Shown here: piece by piece, positions 6,509 through 13,637 of the stretch
Numbering within the stretch: position 1 is the stretch's first letter
Layout: every line of letters starts with the position of its first letter
Source of the DNA: Chrysiogenia bacterium
Lineage (GTDB): Bacteria > JAGRBM01
Length of the DNA stretch: 14,656 nt
Direction: 5' to 3'
Assembly (NCBI GenBank): GCA_020434085.1
Contig: JAGRBM010000458.1
Coordinates: 1 to 14,656 of the forward strand
The notes under the pieces: generated by a model
Database searches by the model: none
What the model saw: the letters and a program-made list of their open reading frames with translations, nothing else
Told to the model about the DNA's origin: nothing
Translations under genes and position numbers: made by a program

Positions 6509-7651
6509 TCAGTGTGATCCAAAGTAGCGGGAGATCGCCGCCAGCACCACGCCGAACACGCCGCCATAGAGGGCGCCGTTGACGCGGATCCATTCCAGGT
6601 GCTTGCGCGTCTTGCTCTCGAACATTTCCTGAATCTGTTCGTCGGTGAAGTTCGAGAGATTGTCGCGCACCAGGTCGCCGATTTTTCCGTCGAGCTGGCC
6701 GAAGACCGAGTCGATGATCGTTCCCTTGATGCGCTCGATGCGCACGCTCACGGTCATGGATTCGCCGGTCTGGTTGCCGATCTTGCCCAGCTCGTCGCGA
6801 ATGAGCTGGTGGAGTTCTTCGTTTTCGGGAAGGCGCTTGATCTCGTGGGCGATGTTCTCGGCCACGTCCACTGCAATTTCATCGAAGTCGACGACGCCCA
6901 CGTTGTGGGCGAAGTGTCCCAGGCGCCCGACCTTCGTGCGGATCTTCTTGGCCAGAAAACCGAGGAACTGGTGGTTGTCCACCCAGGACAGGCCATTGGC
7001 GCTGACCTGGTGGAGCAGCATGGTGAGGATTTCGTCGTCGTCCTTGATCTTGTCGATGCCCGCGCGAACCAGGCCCGCCAGATCAAGGTTGGCGAAGTGC
7101 TGCTTGAGGCTCTCGGGGGTGAGCCACTCGTTCTCTACCGAGTGGGCAAGCCCGTCGATGATGCGCTCGCGGTTGCGCGGAATGACGCCCGAGCCGGGCA
7201 GCATCGCGTATTTCTCGAAGAGCATCTTGATGGCCATGTAGTCGACGAGGGCGCCGACCAGCGAGGCCTCGCCGAAGGCGCGGACCCAGAAGCGCGGGCC
7301 CTCGGGAACGATGAACGAGACGCTGAAGACAATGGCCGCGAAGGTGAGCGAGATCGTGCCCTTGTGCTCGTGGAGGAATTCCTTCTGCGACTCCGAGAGC
7401 CAGCCAGTCTTTTCAGGTTCCTGCTGGTCGAGTTGCTGTTGGTCGGGTTCCGCCACCACCTCGGCGGTCATTTCTTCGGGGGTCTCGGCCGCCGTCTCGG
7501 GCTCGGTCGCTGACTCGGCCGGCGCCTCTTCCGCTTGCGACTCTTCCCGGGGGGCCTGCCCGGCGGGCGGGCGTAGCGGGGTCACGTTGCTCTCCGCGGG
7601 TTCGTGATCCTCGGGAGCCGCGGCGGCCGTGTTGTCGGTGGGCGTGCTCAT
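6509..7651 (-). CDS. DUF445-family membrane protein
   Basis: This 380-residue protein starts at ATG 7651. Residues 1-~85 are an acidic, Ala/Glu/Pro/Gln-rich extension that looks disordered and is not part of the family core. A membrane helix follows at ~99-116. Then comes the DUF445 signature FWVRAFGEASLVGALVDYMAIKMLF (stated here as residues 121-145) and GVIPRNRERI at 155-164. A long helical middle part ends in HLEWIRVN and a second membrane segment at ~359-374, with the typical GALYGGVFG. The family is widespread (YheB and YjiN belong to it) and is membrane-anchored; its biochemical function is not established. With one helix at each end, the middle would lie on one face of the membrane. 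A one-base gap joins it to the small membrane gene downstream. It is divergent from the MerR-type gene. Confidence 0.85.
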   Translation of the reverse strand: MSTPTDNTAAAAPEDHEPAESNVTPLRPPAGQAPREESQAEEAPAESATEPETAAETPEEMTAEVVAEPDQQQLDQQEPEKTGWLSESQKEFLHEHKGTISLTFAAIVFSVSFIVPEGPRFWVRAFGEASLVGALVDYMAIKMLFEKYAMLPGSGVIPRNRERIIDGLAHSVENEWLTPESLKQHFANLDLAGLVRAGIDKIKDDDEILTMLLHQVSANGLSWVDNHQFLGFLAKKIRTKVGRLGHFAHNVGVVDFDEIAVDVAENIAHEIKRLPENEELHQLIRDELGKIGNQTGESMTVSVRIERIKGTIIDSVFGQLDGKIGDLVRDNLSNFTDEQIQEMFESKTRKHLEWIRVNGALYGGVFGVVLAAISRYFGSH

Positions 7652-7973
7652 GTTGCCTCTATTCTACCATCGCGCGGGCCTTGAAAAGAACGGGATTTCG
7701 CGTAGTTGGACTCTTTCCGAAAACCCCGTTTTACGGAGCCCAGCCTACCAACCAGTCCAGTTTGCGGTCAACGTCTATGGAGTAACCATCGGCAGTTTTT
7801 ACATCGCAAATTTCGCACCTCTCGCGAAACAGGATTCGCGCCTGTGCTGCTTGTACAGTCGTAATGCGCCAAGAAGCTTGAAATTTAAACGAATTAGCCC
7901 GATTGATGCGGTGCGTCTTGGAGCGCCGGTGCGTATGTAGGTATGCTCCACTCTCGCGGGTAACTGGAGCATC
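7652..7973. other. Divergent intergenic region with several dyads
   Basis: This is a 322 bp gene-free stretch, visibly lower in GC than its surroundings. It should hold the promoters for both the DUF445 group (-) and the MerR-TPR group (+). On the - strand, TAGAAT lies 14-20 bases before the DUF445 ATG and resembles a -10 box, without a convincing -35. Dyads are present at 7689-7694/7725-7730 (AACGGG/CCCGTT, extendable with mismatches), 7811-7816/7824-7829 (TTTCGC/GCGAAA), 7829-7833/7841-7845 (ACAGG/CCTGT) and 7943-7972. A + frame at 7629-7940 exists but starts inside the divergent gene and looks non-coding. Confidence 0.55.
7943..7972 (+). promoter_or_regulatory. Inverted repeat covering the MerR-TPR ribosome site
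   Basis: ATGCTCCA (7943-7950) and TGGAGCAT (7965-7972) are perfect 8 bp arms with a 14-base loop. The right arm contains the Shine-Dalgarno GGAG (7966-7969), four bases before the ATG at 7974. As RNA it would hide the ribosome site; as DNA it could be an operator for autoregulation by the MerR-type product. Confidence 0.6.
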
Positions 7974-9443
7974 ATGGTGGGCACCGACGAAAAAAAGATG
8001 ATGAAGATCAGTGAGCTCGAGGAGCGCACGGGAATTCCGCGCGAGACGATTCACTACTACATCCGCGAGGGCCTGCTGCCCGCACCCATGAAAAAAGGCC
8101 TTCGTCTGGCCTATTACGATGAGAGCTACGTCGGTCTCATCGACCTCATCAAGAAACTCCAGGAAGAGCGCTACCTCCCGCTCGCGGTCATCAAGAATCT
8201 TTTTCTCGAAGAAAAATTCGACGTCGCCGAGCTTGAAAAGGCCTTCATCTCCGACCTCTTCGGCAAGACCTCGGCCCTTCGCAAATACGGTCCCGACCGC
8301 GCCGGTGAAGACCCGCGCGACGTGGCCCTTCCCAAGGACTACCTGAAGAAACTTGCGGGTTGCGGCCTGGTCTCCATGGCAAAGGCGGAGGGCAAGACCG
8401 AGCCCTCCGCGCTCGATTCGCGTCTGGCCCAGCTCTGCCTTCGCGGCGAGCGCCTGGGCTACACCACCGACCAGATGCAGCAGATCTCCCAGCGTGTCAG
8501 CGAGATCGTCGCCCTTGAGAGCGAGTCGCTCATCGGGATGTTGCGCAAGAACGAGACACCGCGGGAATTCGTCGCCTCCATGAAAGACCGTCAGTCCTTC
8601 ATGGAGGACTTCCTGCTCTTCCAGCGCGCGCGCTACATCCAGGAAGCCGTCAACGAGTTCATCTCCGCGGCAGAGACAACGCGGGTAAAACTCGAAGACG
8701 CCTTCATCAACATCCCCTCGGAAGCCTTTCGCAAGCGTTACCGCATCGACGAGCAGATTGCCGAGCTGCGTACCAAGGCGCGCGAGGGAAGCTGCGAAAA
8801 ACTCATGGACCGCCTGGGCTGGGCCCTGTTTCTGGGCGGCCATCACGACGAGCTGCTCGCACTCGATGTGCGCACCTGCTCGAACCGCTTCAAGCTGGCA
8901 GCCGCCTACGCGCAGGTCATGCGCGGCGACATCGAGCCGGCCGTCAAGTGGAGCGAGCGCGCCATCAAGAAGAGCGAGAGCGATCCCTTCTTCCTCGCGC
9001 TGGCCGGCGGGCTCTACATGCTCTTTGCCGCCCGCGCCGAGGGCTTCATCGAACGCACGGTGTGGGTCTCCAAGGGGCTCGACATGATCGAGTCGGCCAT
9101 GGCAAAACCCGCGCAGAGTGCTTTCGACGACATGTGCGTGCGCTTTGTGCAGGCCAAGATCTTCCTGACGCTGCCCGAGCCCTTCGGTCGCACCGAGGAG
9201 GGGCGCAAGGCGCTCGAGCACCTTTTGCAGCAGCTTCGCGGCAAGGCGCGCGAGCGATTCGAGCCGAGTTTTGAGGGCGAACTGGAAATCTTCGAAGTCA
9301 CGATCAACTACTTCCTGGCCGAGGCCGCGCGCATTGAAGGGCAGGACAAGAAAGCGGCCGAGTATTACCGGCGCGTGATCGAACTCGATCCGGCCAGCGA
9401 TTTCGGCGCCAAGGCCTTCGTCCACCTGGGCGACCTGCGCTAG
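7974..9443 (+). CDS. MerR-type transcriptional regulator with long TPR-like C-terminal region
   Basis: This 489-residue protein begins with a MerR-type winged helix-turn-helix. Residues ~10-30 (MKISELEERTGIPRETIHYY) carry the classic pattern, followed by IREGLLPAP, a wing around 38-48, and a helical stretch IDLIKKLQEERYLPLAVIKNLF. Classic MerR proteins are 110-280 residues; here about 400 extra residues follow. These are helical and end in a TPR-like unit, roughly 450-489, with KKAAEYYRRVIELDPAS. No metal-binding cysteine pair of the MerR/CueR type is seen. The start at 7974 is supported by GGAG, although the alternative ATG codons at 7998 and 8001 lie closer to the domain. A DNA-binding regulator with a protein- or ligand-binding helical body is inferred; the target is unknown. 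Two small downstream frames may be co-transcribed. Confidence 0.8.
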   Translation: MVGTDEKKMMKISELEERTGIPRETIHYYIREGLLPAPMKKGLRLAYYDESYVGLIDLIKKLQEERYLPLAVIKNLFLEEKFDVAELEKAFISDLFGKTSALRKYGPDRAGEDPRDVALPKDYLKKLAGCGLVSMAKAEGKTEPSALDSRLAQLCLRGERLGYTTDQMQQISQRVSEIVALESESLIGMLRKNETPREFVASMKDRQSFMEDFLLFQRARYIQEAVNEFISAAETTRVKLEDAFINIPSEAFRKRYRIDEQIAELRTKAREGSCEKLMDRLGWALFLGGHHDELLALDVRTCSNRFKLAAAYAQVMRGDIEPAVKWSERAIKKSESDPFFLALAGGLYMLFAARAEGFIERTVWVSKGLDMIESAMAKPAQSAFDDMCVRFVQAKIFLTLPEPFGRTEEGRKALEHLLQQLRGKARERFEPSFEGELEIFEVTINYFLAEAARIEGQDKKAAEYYRRVIELDPASDFGAKAFVHLGDLR

Positions 9444-9454
9444 ACTGCCCTGCC

Positions 9455-9577
9455 ATGGAATCGGTAAGCGATTTTATTGAACTGTTGCGCCGCGTGGGGG
9501 ACAGGCTCCTCGACTGGATCGCCCTGTTGCTCTATGGTCCGGGCATTGTGAAACGCATGAGTCGCCGGTTTGCCTGA
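9455..9577 (+). CDS. Possible 40-residue small protein
   Basis: This is a short frame from ATG 9455 to TGA 9577, 11 bases after the MerR-TPR stop. The product starts MESVSDFIELLRRVGDRLL and then has a hydrophobic stretch DWIALLLYGPGIV and a basic end KRMSRRFA. This order (amphipathic helix, short hydrophobic segment, Arg-rich tail) resembles a real small membrane-associated peptide more than random GC-rich sequence. No strong Shine-Dalgarno is seen (CTGCCCTGCC precedes it). It fills the otherwise unexplained gap between its neighbours. No family is recognised and it could be a chance frame. Confidence 0.4.
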   Translation: MESVSDFIELLRRVGDRLLDWIALLLYGPGIVKRMSRRFA

Positions 9578-9599
9578 AAAGCCGGCGCGGCCGGTGGCC

Positions 9600-10085
9600 A
9601 TGGCAAACGACCCGCATCCAACCTATCTCTTGCTCAAAGAATTTCTCGAACAGCGCGAGGTCTGCGCGCGCGCTTCCTCACCGCTCAAGCAGCAGGCCAG
9701 CGTCCGCATCCTCTTCAGCGATCACGAAGAGATTTATACCTTTGTGCGTCACTCCTTCGGACCGCGTCTGGAACCCGGCGCGCCGCATGATCCGGACTTC
9801 ACGCTGCGCCTGCCCACGGGCATGGTGCGCGCGCTGCACGAGCTTGAGAGTGAGGACATCGGCGAGTTCGGTGCCCTGGTAGTCGGGACGGGTCTCTCAC
9901 AGGATCCGGAGTATCACCTGGGCGGCGCGATCCATGCCGGGTTCGGGCGCCTGTGGGCGCACGGTTACTTCGGGATCCTGCGCATGGGGGGCTGGCAGGT
10001 GGCGCGCGTGCTGGCCGCCAAGGGGCTGGCCAACATCCGCTCGCTTCGCAAGAAGATCAACGAAAACGTAAAGCCAGTCGACTAG
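9600..10085 (+). CDS. Hypothetical protein, weak SCP2-like appearance
   Basis: This 161-residue soluble protein runs from ATG 9600; a TTG at 9570 would add ten residues and overlap the small frame upstream. Neither start has a convincing ribosome site, and ATG is preferred. The central part reads RILFSDHEEIYTFVRHSF, then DPDFTLRLPTGMVRALHEL, then IGEFGALVVG. That alternation of strands and a helix resembles SCP2-type sterol or lipid carrier domains, but the match is weak. The C-terminal third is glycine- and aromatic-rich (HAGFGRLWAHGYFGILRMGG) and then basic. There is no signal peptide or clear membrane helix. It follows the MerR-TPR gene, so it may be its operon partner. Its TAG stop shares a CTAG with the stop of the convergent chemoreceptor gene. 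The lipid-binding idea is tentative. Confidence 0.65.
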   Translation: MANDPHPTYLLLKEFLEQREVCARASSPLKQQASVRILFSDHEEIYTFVRHSFGPRLEPGAPHDPDFTLRLPTGMVRALHELESEDIGEFGALVVGTGLSQDPEYHLGGAIHAGFGRLWAHGYFGILRMGGWQVARVLAAKGLANIRSLRKKINENVKPVD

Positions 10086-12955
10086 ATCATGTCGGTGTGG
10101 TCGTCGGGGGTCACGTCCCGGAATGTCGACCTGGGACGGCCGCCGTTCTTGCCGTTGCCGGTGAGCTTGAACTGGGCCACCTGTTCCTTGAGGGTGCCCG
10201 TGTTGCGGCGGAGCACTTCGACCGCGCGGTCCATGTCCATGGCATGGTCGAAGTTCTGCAGCGTGACGCGGTTGATGTCATCGACGAGCTCGCTCACGCG
10301 GGCGCAGGTGGTGACTTCCTTGCGCTGGGCGTCGTTGATGTAGCGGACCATGTCGTTGATGTTTTCGATGGCCTTGGTGATCTGCTTGGAATTGTGGGCC
10401 TGTTCCGAGGTGGTCTTCTTCACCATGCCGGCGATGTCGCGCATGCGCTCTCCGGCATGGAGGATGCGCTCGGATCCGCGGCTCTGTTCCTGGGTCGCCT
10501 TTTCGATCTGCTGGGTCATCCGGTTGACCTCGTCGATGGCGCGGGCGACGCGGATGGCCGACTCGCTCTGGCGCGAGGCGGTCGTGGCGATGTTGGCCAC
10601 GCGCTCGGAAGCCTTGCCGGCGGACTGGAGAATTTCCTGCAACGCGCTGCCGGCACGGCTGGAGAGCTCGACGCCCTTCTCCACCGCGTCCGAGCCGCCG
10701 GCCATGGCGACGAGTGCTTCCTTGGCATTGACCTGCACTTCCTGAATGAGCTTCTCAATCTCGCGCGTATACCGGGTGGTCCGCTCGGCCAGGGTGGAGA
10801 CTTCCTTGGCGATGACGGCAAAGCCCTTGCCGTGCTCGCCAGCCTGCGCGGCAATGATGCCCGCGTTGAGGGAGAGCAGGTTGGTCTGGTCGGCCACGTC
10901 GCTGATGTAGTTGAGGATGTTGCCGATCGACTCGCTCGAGACATTGAGCTTTTCGATGACCCCGTTGGCCTCGGAAACCGATGCGCGGATTTCCTGAATG
11001 CCTTCGATGGTCTGTTGCACGGCCAGGGCGCCGGCCTGCGCGCCGTTGGCCGCGCGATCGGAGATCTCGCGCGTGTCGGCGGCGTCCTTTTCCACGAGGC
11101 GGATCGCGTCGGTCATGGCCTCCATCGCCTGCGCGGTGTCGGCGGCGATCTCGCTCACGCTCTCGACGCTGCTTGCCACCTGACGGATGGAGGCGACCAT
11201 CTCGGTCACCACGCTGGTGGAGTCATCGACCGAATCGAAGAGCTGCGAGACGCTGGTGGCGACTTCGTCGATGGTGGTCCCCATCTCAAAGATGTTGGTC
11301 GAACTCTCGTCAGCCGAGGAGGTGAGGACCTCGATGTTCTCTTCGATGGACTTGATCGAGGCCGAGAGGACGTTGACGTTTTCGGTTGCGTCCTTGGAGT
11401 GGCCGACCTGCGTTTCCGCGCCCTCCGAAACCTGGCCGGAGATCTCCGCCATCTCGCCCGTGGCGATCTCCACGCTCTGGGCGGAGCTGTCAATTGCCTG
11501 CACCGTCTGGCGGAAGCTGTTGAACATGACCGTGAGCGAGTTGGCCAGAAAGCCGATTTCGTCCTCGGAAACGATGCGCGTCATGGTGTTGGAGAGATCG
11601 CCGCCGCTCACGCGTGAGGCGACCTTCGCCATCTGATTGAGCGAGTGGGAAGAATCACGCGCGATCAGGAACGCGGTGAGCAGACAGACCAGGAACATGA
11701 AGGCGATCAAAACGCCCGATACCCAGATGATGTCCCACAGGCTCTGCCGAACGTCCGCGCCCCGGTAGAAGGTGCCCAGATACCAGGTCGACCCGTCGGG
11801 CCACGCAATGGCCGTGGCCAGGAAGATGTCCTGGGTTTCTGGCGACTCCACCTGAAGGAAACCCTGATCGGACGCCGCCGCGATGGCGTCGATCGAACGC
11901 TGGAGAATCCCCTCCGGCGCGTTCTGTGTTGAGCCGTAGTTGACCGTGCCGTCGGAGGAGAAGAGGTAGTAGGACTGGCCCACGCGATCTTCAACCTCAC
12001 CGAGGTGTTCGGAGACGCGTTCCTTGAGGGGCACGATCTCCATGGGCGCCTCGGCAGCAGGCTGGGGCGTCGCGCCCCATGCGTCCGAGCCGGCCAGGTA
12101 GTCGTCGTACTGCATCTCGAACTCGCGCTGCTGCTGGCGTTCCTGCGAGAGGCGCTGCTCAATTTCGAATTCGCGGCGGATGCTGCCGATGCCCAGCGCG
12201 GTGGAGTTGAGAAGCTGTTCGCCCACCTCGCTGGTCTGGCGCTTGAGCCCCTCCCACGCCAGTAGCGTGTTGGAGGCGAAGAGGACCAGCAGCGAAAACA
12301 CCACGACAAAGGAAATTGAAACGCTGAGCTTCGTCTGTAGGGTTGCAAATCGAAAGCGGGTGGGGAAGTAGGGCTCTTCGAGATAGTCGTAGAGCCGGAA
12401 GTAGTCGCGCTCGATCTGCAGTTTGAACAGGTGGTATTGATAGGGCGCTGCCAGGGCGCCCTCACAGAAAATACCCGCTGAGATGAACAGGTTCACGTGG
12501 TCGGGCAGGGCGGCGGCGATGCTCAGCCCGATGTACCAGAGCACGGCCGTGACCCACCACAGGGCCAGGGACATTCCCGCGCTCTTGAGCGGAAAGGCAA
12601 CGAGTTCATCGAGTGCCTTATGGATTGTCGCGGAGTCGGGGACCTCGCCGTCGCGTTCAAGATCGATCGCGTGCGTGAGCACAGTGGTCGACTTAAGCGT
12701 CAGCCAGAATTGCAGGCCCATGGTGATGACCAGCAAGACGAGGATCATCAGGATAAAGCCTGAATTGTAGAGCCGCTCCGTCAGCCAGAAGCCGCGACCC
12801 CAGAATCCCAGCTCGCGCGGGCCGACCGTCGCTGCGAGCAGCGCGGCCAGCACGATGATGGCGGTCGAAGCCGTGTGGGAAGTCACCCACATCGACTTGA
12901 GACGCAACGGCAGCGTGTCGAAGATCTTCCAGATTCGCTTGATGAGAGCCTTCAA
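10082..12955 (-). CDS. Methyl-accepting chemotaxis protein, six membrane helices
   Basis: This 957-residue receptor starts at TTG 12955, which has GAGGGG a few bases upstream. The next in-frame ATG is residue 22, just before the first helix. Membrane helices are likely at ~28-44, 65-85, 125-149, 153-172, 210-234 and 408-432. Basic residues in the N-terminus and in the 173-209 loop place these inside. Residues 235-407 then form an extracytoplasmic sensor, with a Cache/PAS-like stretch around 326-400 (YYLFSSDGTVNYGS, later WPDGSTWYLGTFYRG). A HAMP linker occupies ~431-485. A long coiled signalling domain follows, with its tip at ~690-711 (QTNLLSLNAG, then AQAGEHGKGFAVIAKEV). Such receptors control CheA through CheW. 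There is no C-terminal CheR-binding pentapeptide. No che genes are in the window. At the tip, two usually fixed residues differ (see findings). Confidence 0.93.
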   Translation of the reverse strand: MKALIKRIWKIFDTLPLRLKSMWVTSHTASTAIIVLAALLAATVGPRELGFWGRGFWLTERLYNSGFILMILVLLVITMGLQFWLTLKSTTVLTHAIDLERDGEVPDSATIHKALDELVAFPLKSAGMSLALWWVTAVLWYIGLSIAAALPDHVNLFISAGIFCEGALAAPYQYHLFKLQIERDYFRLYDYLEEPYFPTRFRFATLQTKLSVSISFVVVFSLLVLFASNTLLAWEGLKRQTSEVGEQLLNSTALGIGSIRREFEIEQRLSQERQQQREFEMQYDDYLAGSDAWGATPQPAAEAPMEIVPLKERVSEHLGEVEDRVGQSYYLFSSDGTVNYGSTQNAPEGILQRSIDAIAAASDQGFLQVESPETQDIFLATAIAWPDGSTWYLGTFYRGADVRQSLWDIIWVSGVLIAFMFLVCLLTAFLIARDSSHSLNQMAKVASRVSGGDLSNTMTRIVSEDEIGFLANSLTVMFNSFRQTVQAIDSSAQSVEIATGEMAEISGQVSEGAETQVGHSKDATENVNVLSASIKSIEENIEVLTSSADESSTNIFEMGTTIDEVATSVSQLFDSVDDSTSVVTEMVASIRQVASSVESVSEIAADTAQAMEAMTDAIRLVEKDAADTREISDRAANGAQAGALAVQQTIEGIQEIRASVSEANGVIEKLNVSSESIGNILNYISDVADQTNLLSLNAGIIAAQAGEHGKGFAVIAKEVSTLAERTTRYTREIEKLIQEVQVNAKEALVAMAGGSDAVEKGVELSSRAGSALQEILQSAGKASERVANIATTASRQSESAIRVARAIDEVNRMTQQIEKATQEQSRGSERILHAGERMRDIAGMVKKTTSEQAHNSKQITKAIENINDMVRYINDAQRKEVTTCARVSELVDDINRVTLQNFDHAMDMDRAVEVLRRNTGTLKEQVAQFKLTGNGKNGGRPRSTFRDVTPDDHTDMI

Positions 12956-12971
12956 CCCCAGCCCCTCTTTG

Positions 12972-12987
12972 GCGCGCGCGGGCGCGC
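12972..12987 (-). repeat. GC hairpin between zinc-ribbon and chemoreceptor genes
   Basis: GCGCGC (12972-12977) and GCGCGC (12982-12987) can form a 6 bp stem with a 4-base loop in the 31 bp gap. It touches the zinc-ribbon stop (12987-12989) and lies before the chemoreceptor ribosome site. There is no T tract. It may be only a by-product of high GC. Confidence 0.35.
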
Positions 12988-13568
12988 TAGATAATTTCGT
13001 CCGGAATCAGCCGGCCGCCACAATTGATGCAGAGCTTCAGCCCCGGCCTGTTGCGAACGCCGCATTCGCGGCACAGCAGCTTGTCGCCGTCTTCGTCGAT
13101 CTCAAGCGGCTCCTCGTCTTCCTCAACCGCGAACGTGCCGATCTTGTCAATGCGCAACCCGCAGGCGTCGCAAAACTTCTCATCGGTCGCATGGACGTGA
13201 CCGCAATGGTTGCAGGTCACTCCCTTGCCCGCGGCTGCCGGCGCGTCGGGTTTCGGAACCGGGACGACCTGCGGATCGACCGGCGCGGCCTCGATCGAGT
13301 CGTCAAGGTCGACGAGCTCGAGCTCTTCTTCACCGACTTCTTCGAGGTCGAGATCGACCTCTTCGAGATCATCCAGTGCCGCGGCTTGCGGCGTGCCCAC
13401 GGGGGAGGGGACGGGCGGCGGCAGGGTGTCGGGCACCTCCGGCGCTTCCCACTCCAGATCCAGCGTCGCGGGCGCGGCCGGCGCCTTGCTTGCCGCCGGT
13501 TGCTTCGCACTCTGTCCGGGAGCTGCGCCCGGGGCGTTGGGTCCGGCTTTGTGCGGGTCGGAACTCAC
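12987..13568 (-). CDS. Double zinc-ribbon protein with acidic Pro/Ala linker
   Basis: This 193-residue protein starts at GTG 13568, with AGTGAGG placed well for a ribosome site. Residues 1-~65 are Pro/Ala/Ser-rich. Residues ~66-95 are strongly acidic (DDLEEVDLDLEEVGEEELE), and the whole N-terminal half looks disordered. Two four-cysteine zinc ribbons follow: C119-x2-C122-x10-C133-x2-C136, and C166-x2-C169-x10-C180-x2-C183. The spacing is identical in both, joined by another acidic piece (EEDEEPLEIDEDGD). Double zinc ribbons usually bind protein or nucleic acid; none of the enzyme domains sometimes attached is present. There is no membrane segment. It lies 31 bp ahead of the chemoreceptor on the same strand, so co-expression is likely. 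A role as an adaptor for the receptor is inference. Confidence 0.75.
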   Translation of the reverse strand: MSSDPHKAGPNAPGAAPGQSAKQPAASKAPAAPATLDLEWEAPEVPDTLPPPVPSPVGTPQAAALDDLEEVDLDLEEVGEEELELVDLDDSIEAAPVDPQVVPVPKPDAPAAAGKGVTCNHCGHVHATDEKFCDACGLRIDKIGTFAVEEDEEPLEIDEDGDKLLCRECGVRNRPGLKLCINCGGRLIPDEII

Positions 13569-13637
13569 GCGATTGCCTCACTGCCTGATTCTGAAAATGC
13601 TGTCCCGGAACCCGGTGGCATTCGGCCGGTTCCAGAC

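Noticed and set aside
7629-7940. 103-codon + strand frame in the divergent intergenic region
   Set aside because: It starts inside the DUF445 gene, has no ribosome site and no recognisable protein character.
7731-9425. 564-codon open frame on the - strand opposite the MerR-TPR gene
   Set aside because: It is antisense to a gene with clear MerR signatures; long antisense frames are common at this GC content, and the product shows no domain.
9953-11617. 554-codon + strand frame opposite the chemoreceptor
   Set aside because: It is a mirror of the coiled-coil heptads, and its start overlaps the end of another gene out of frame.
13607-13633. GGAACC/GGTTCC inverted repeat in the gap between the repeat-protein and zinc-ribbon genes
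   Set aside because: Only 6 bp pair cleanly and no T tract follows on either strand; not enough to call a terminator.
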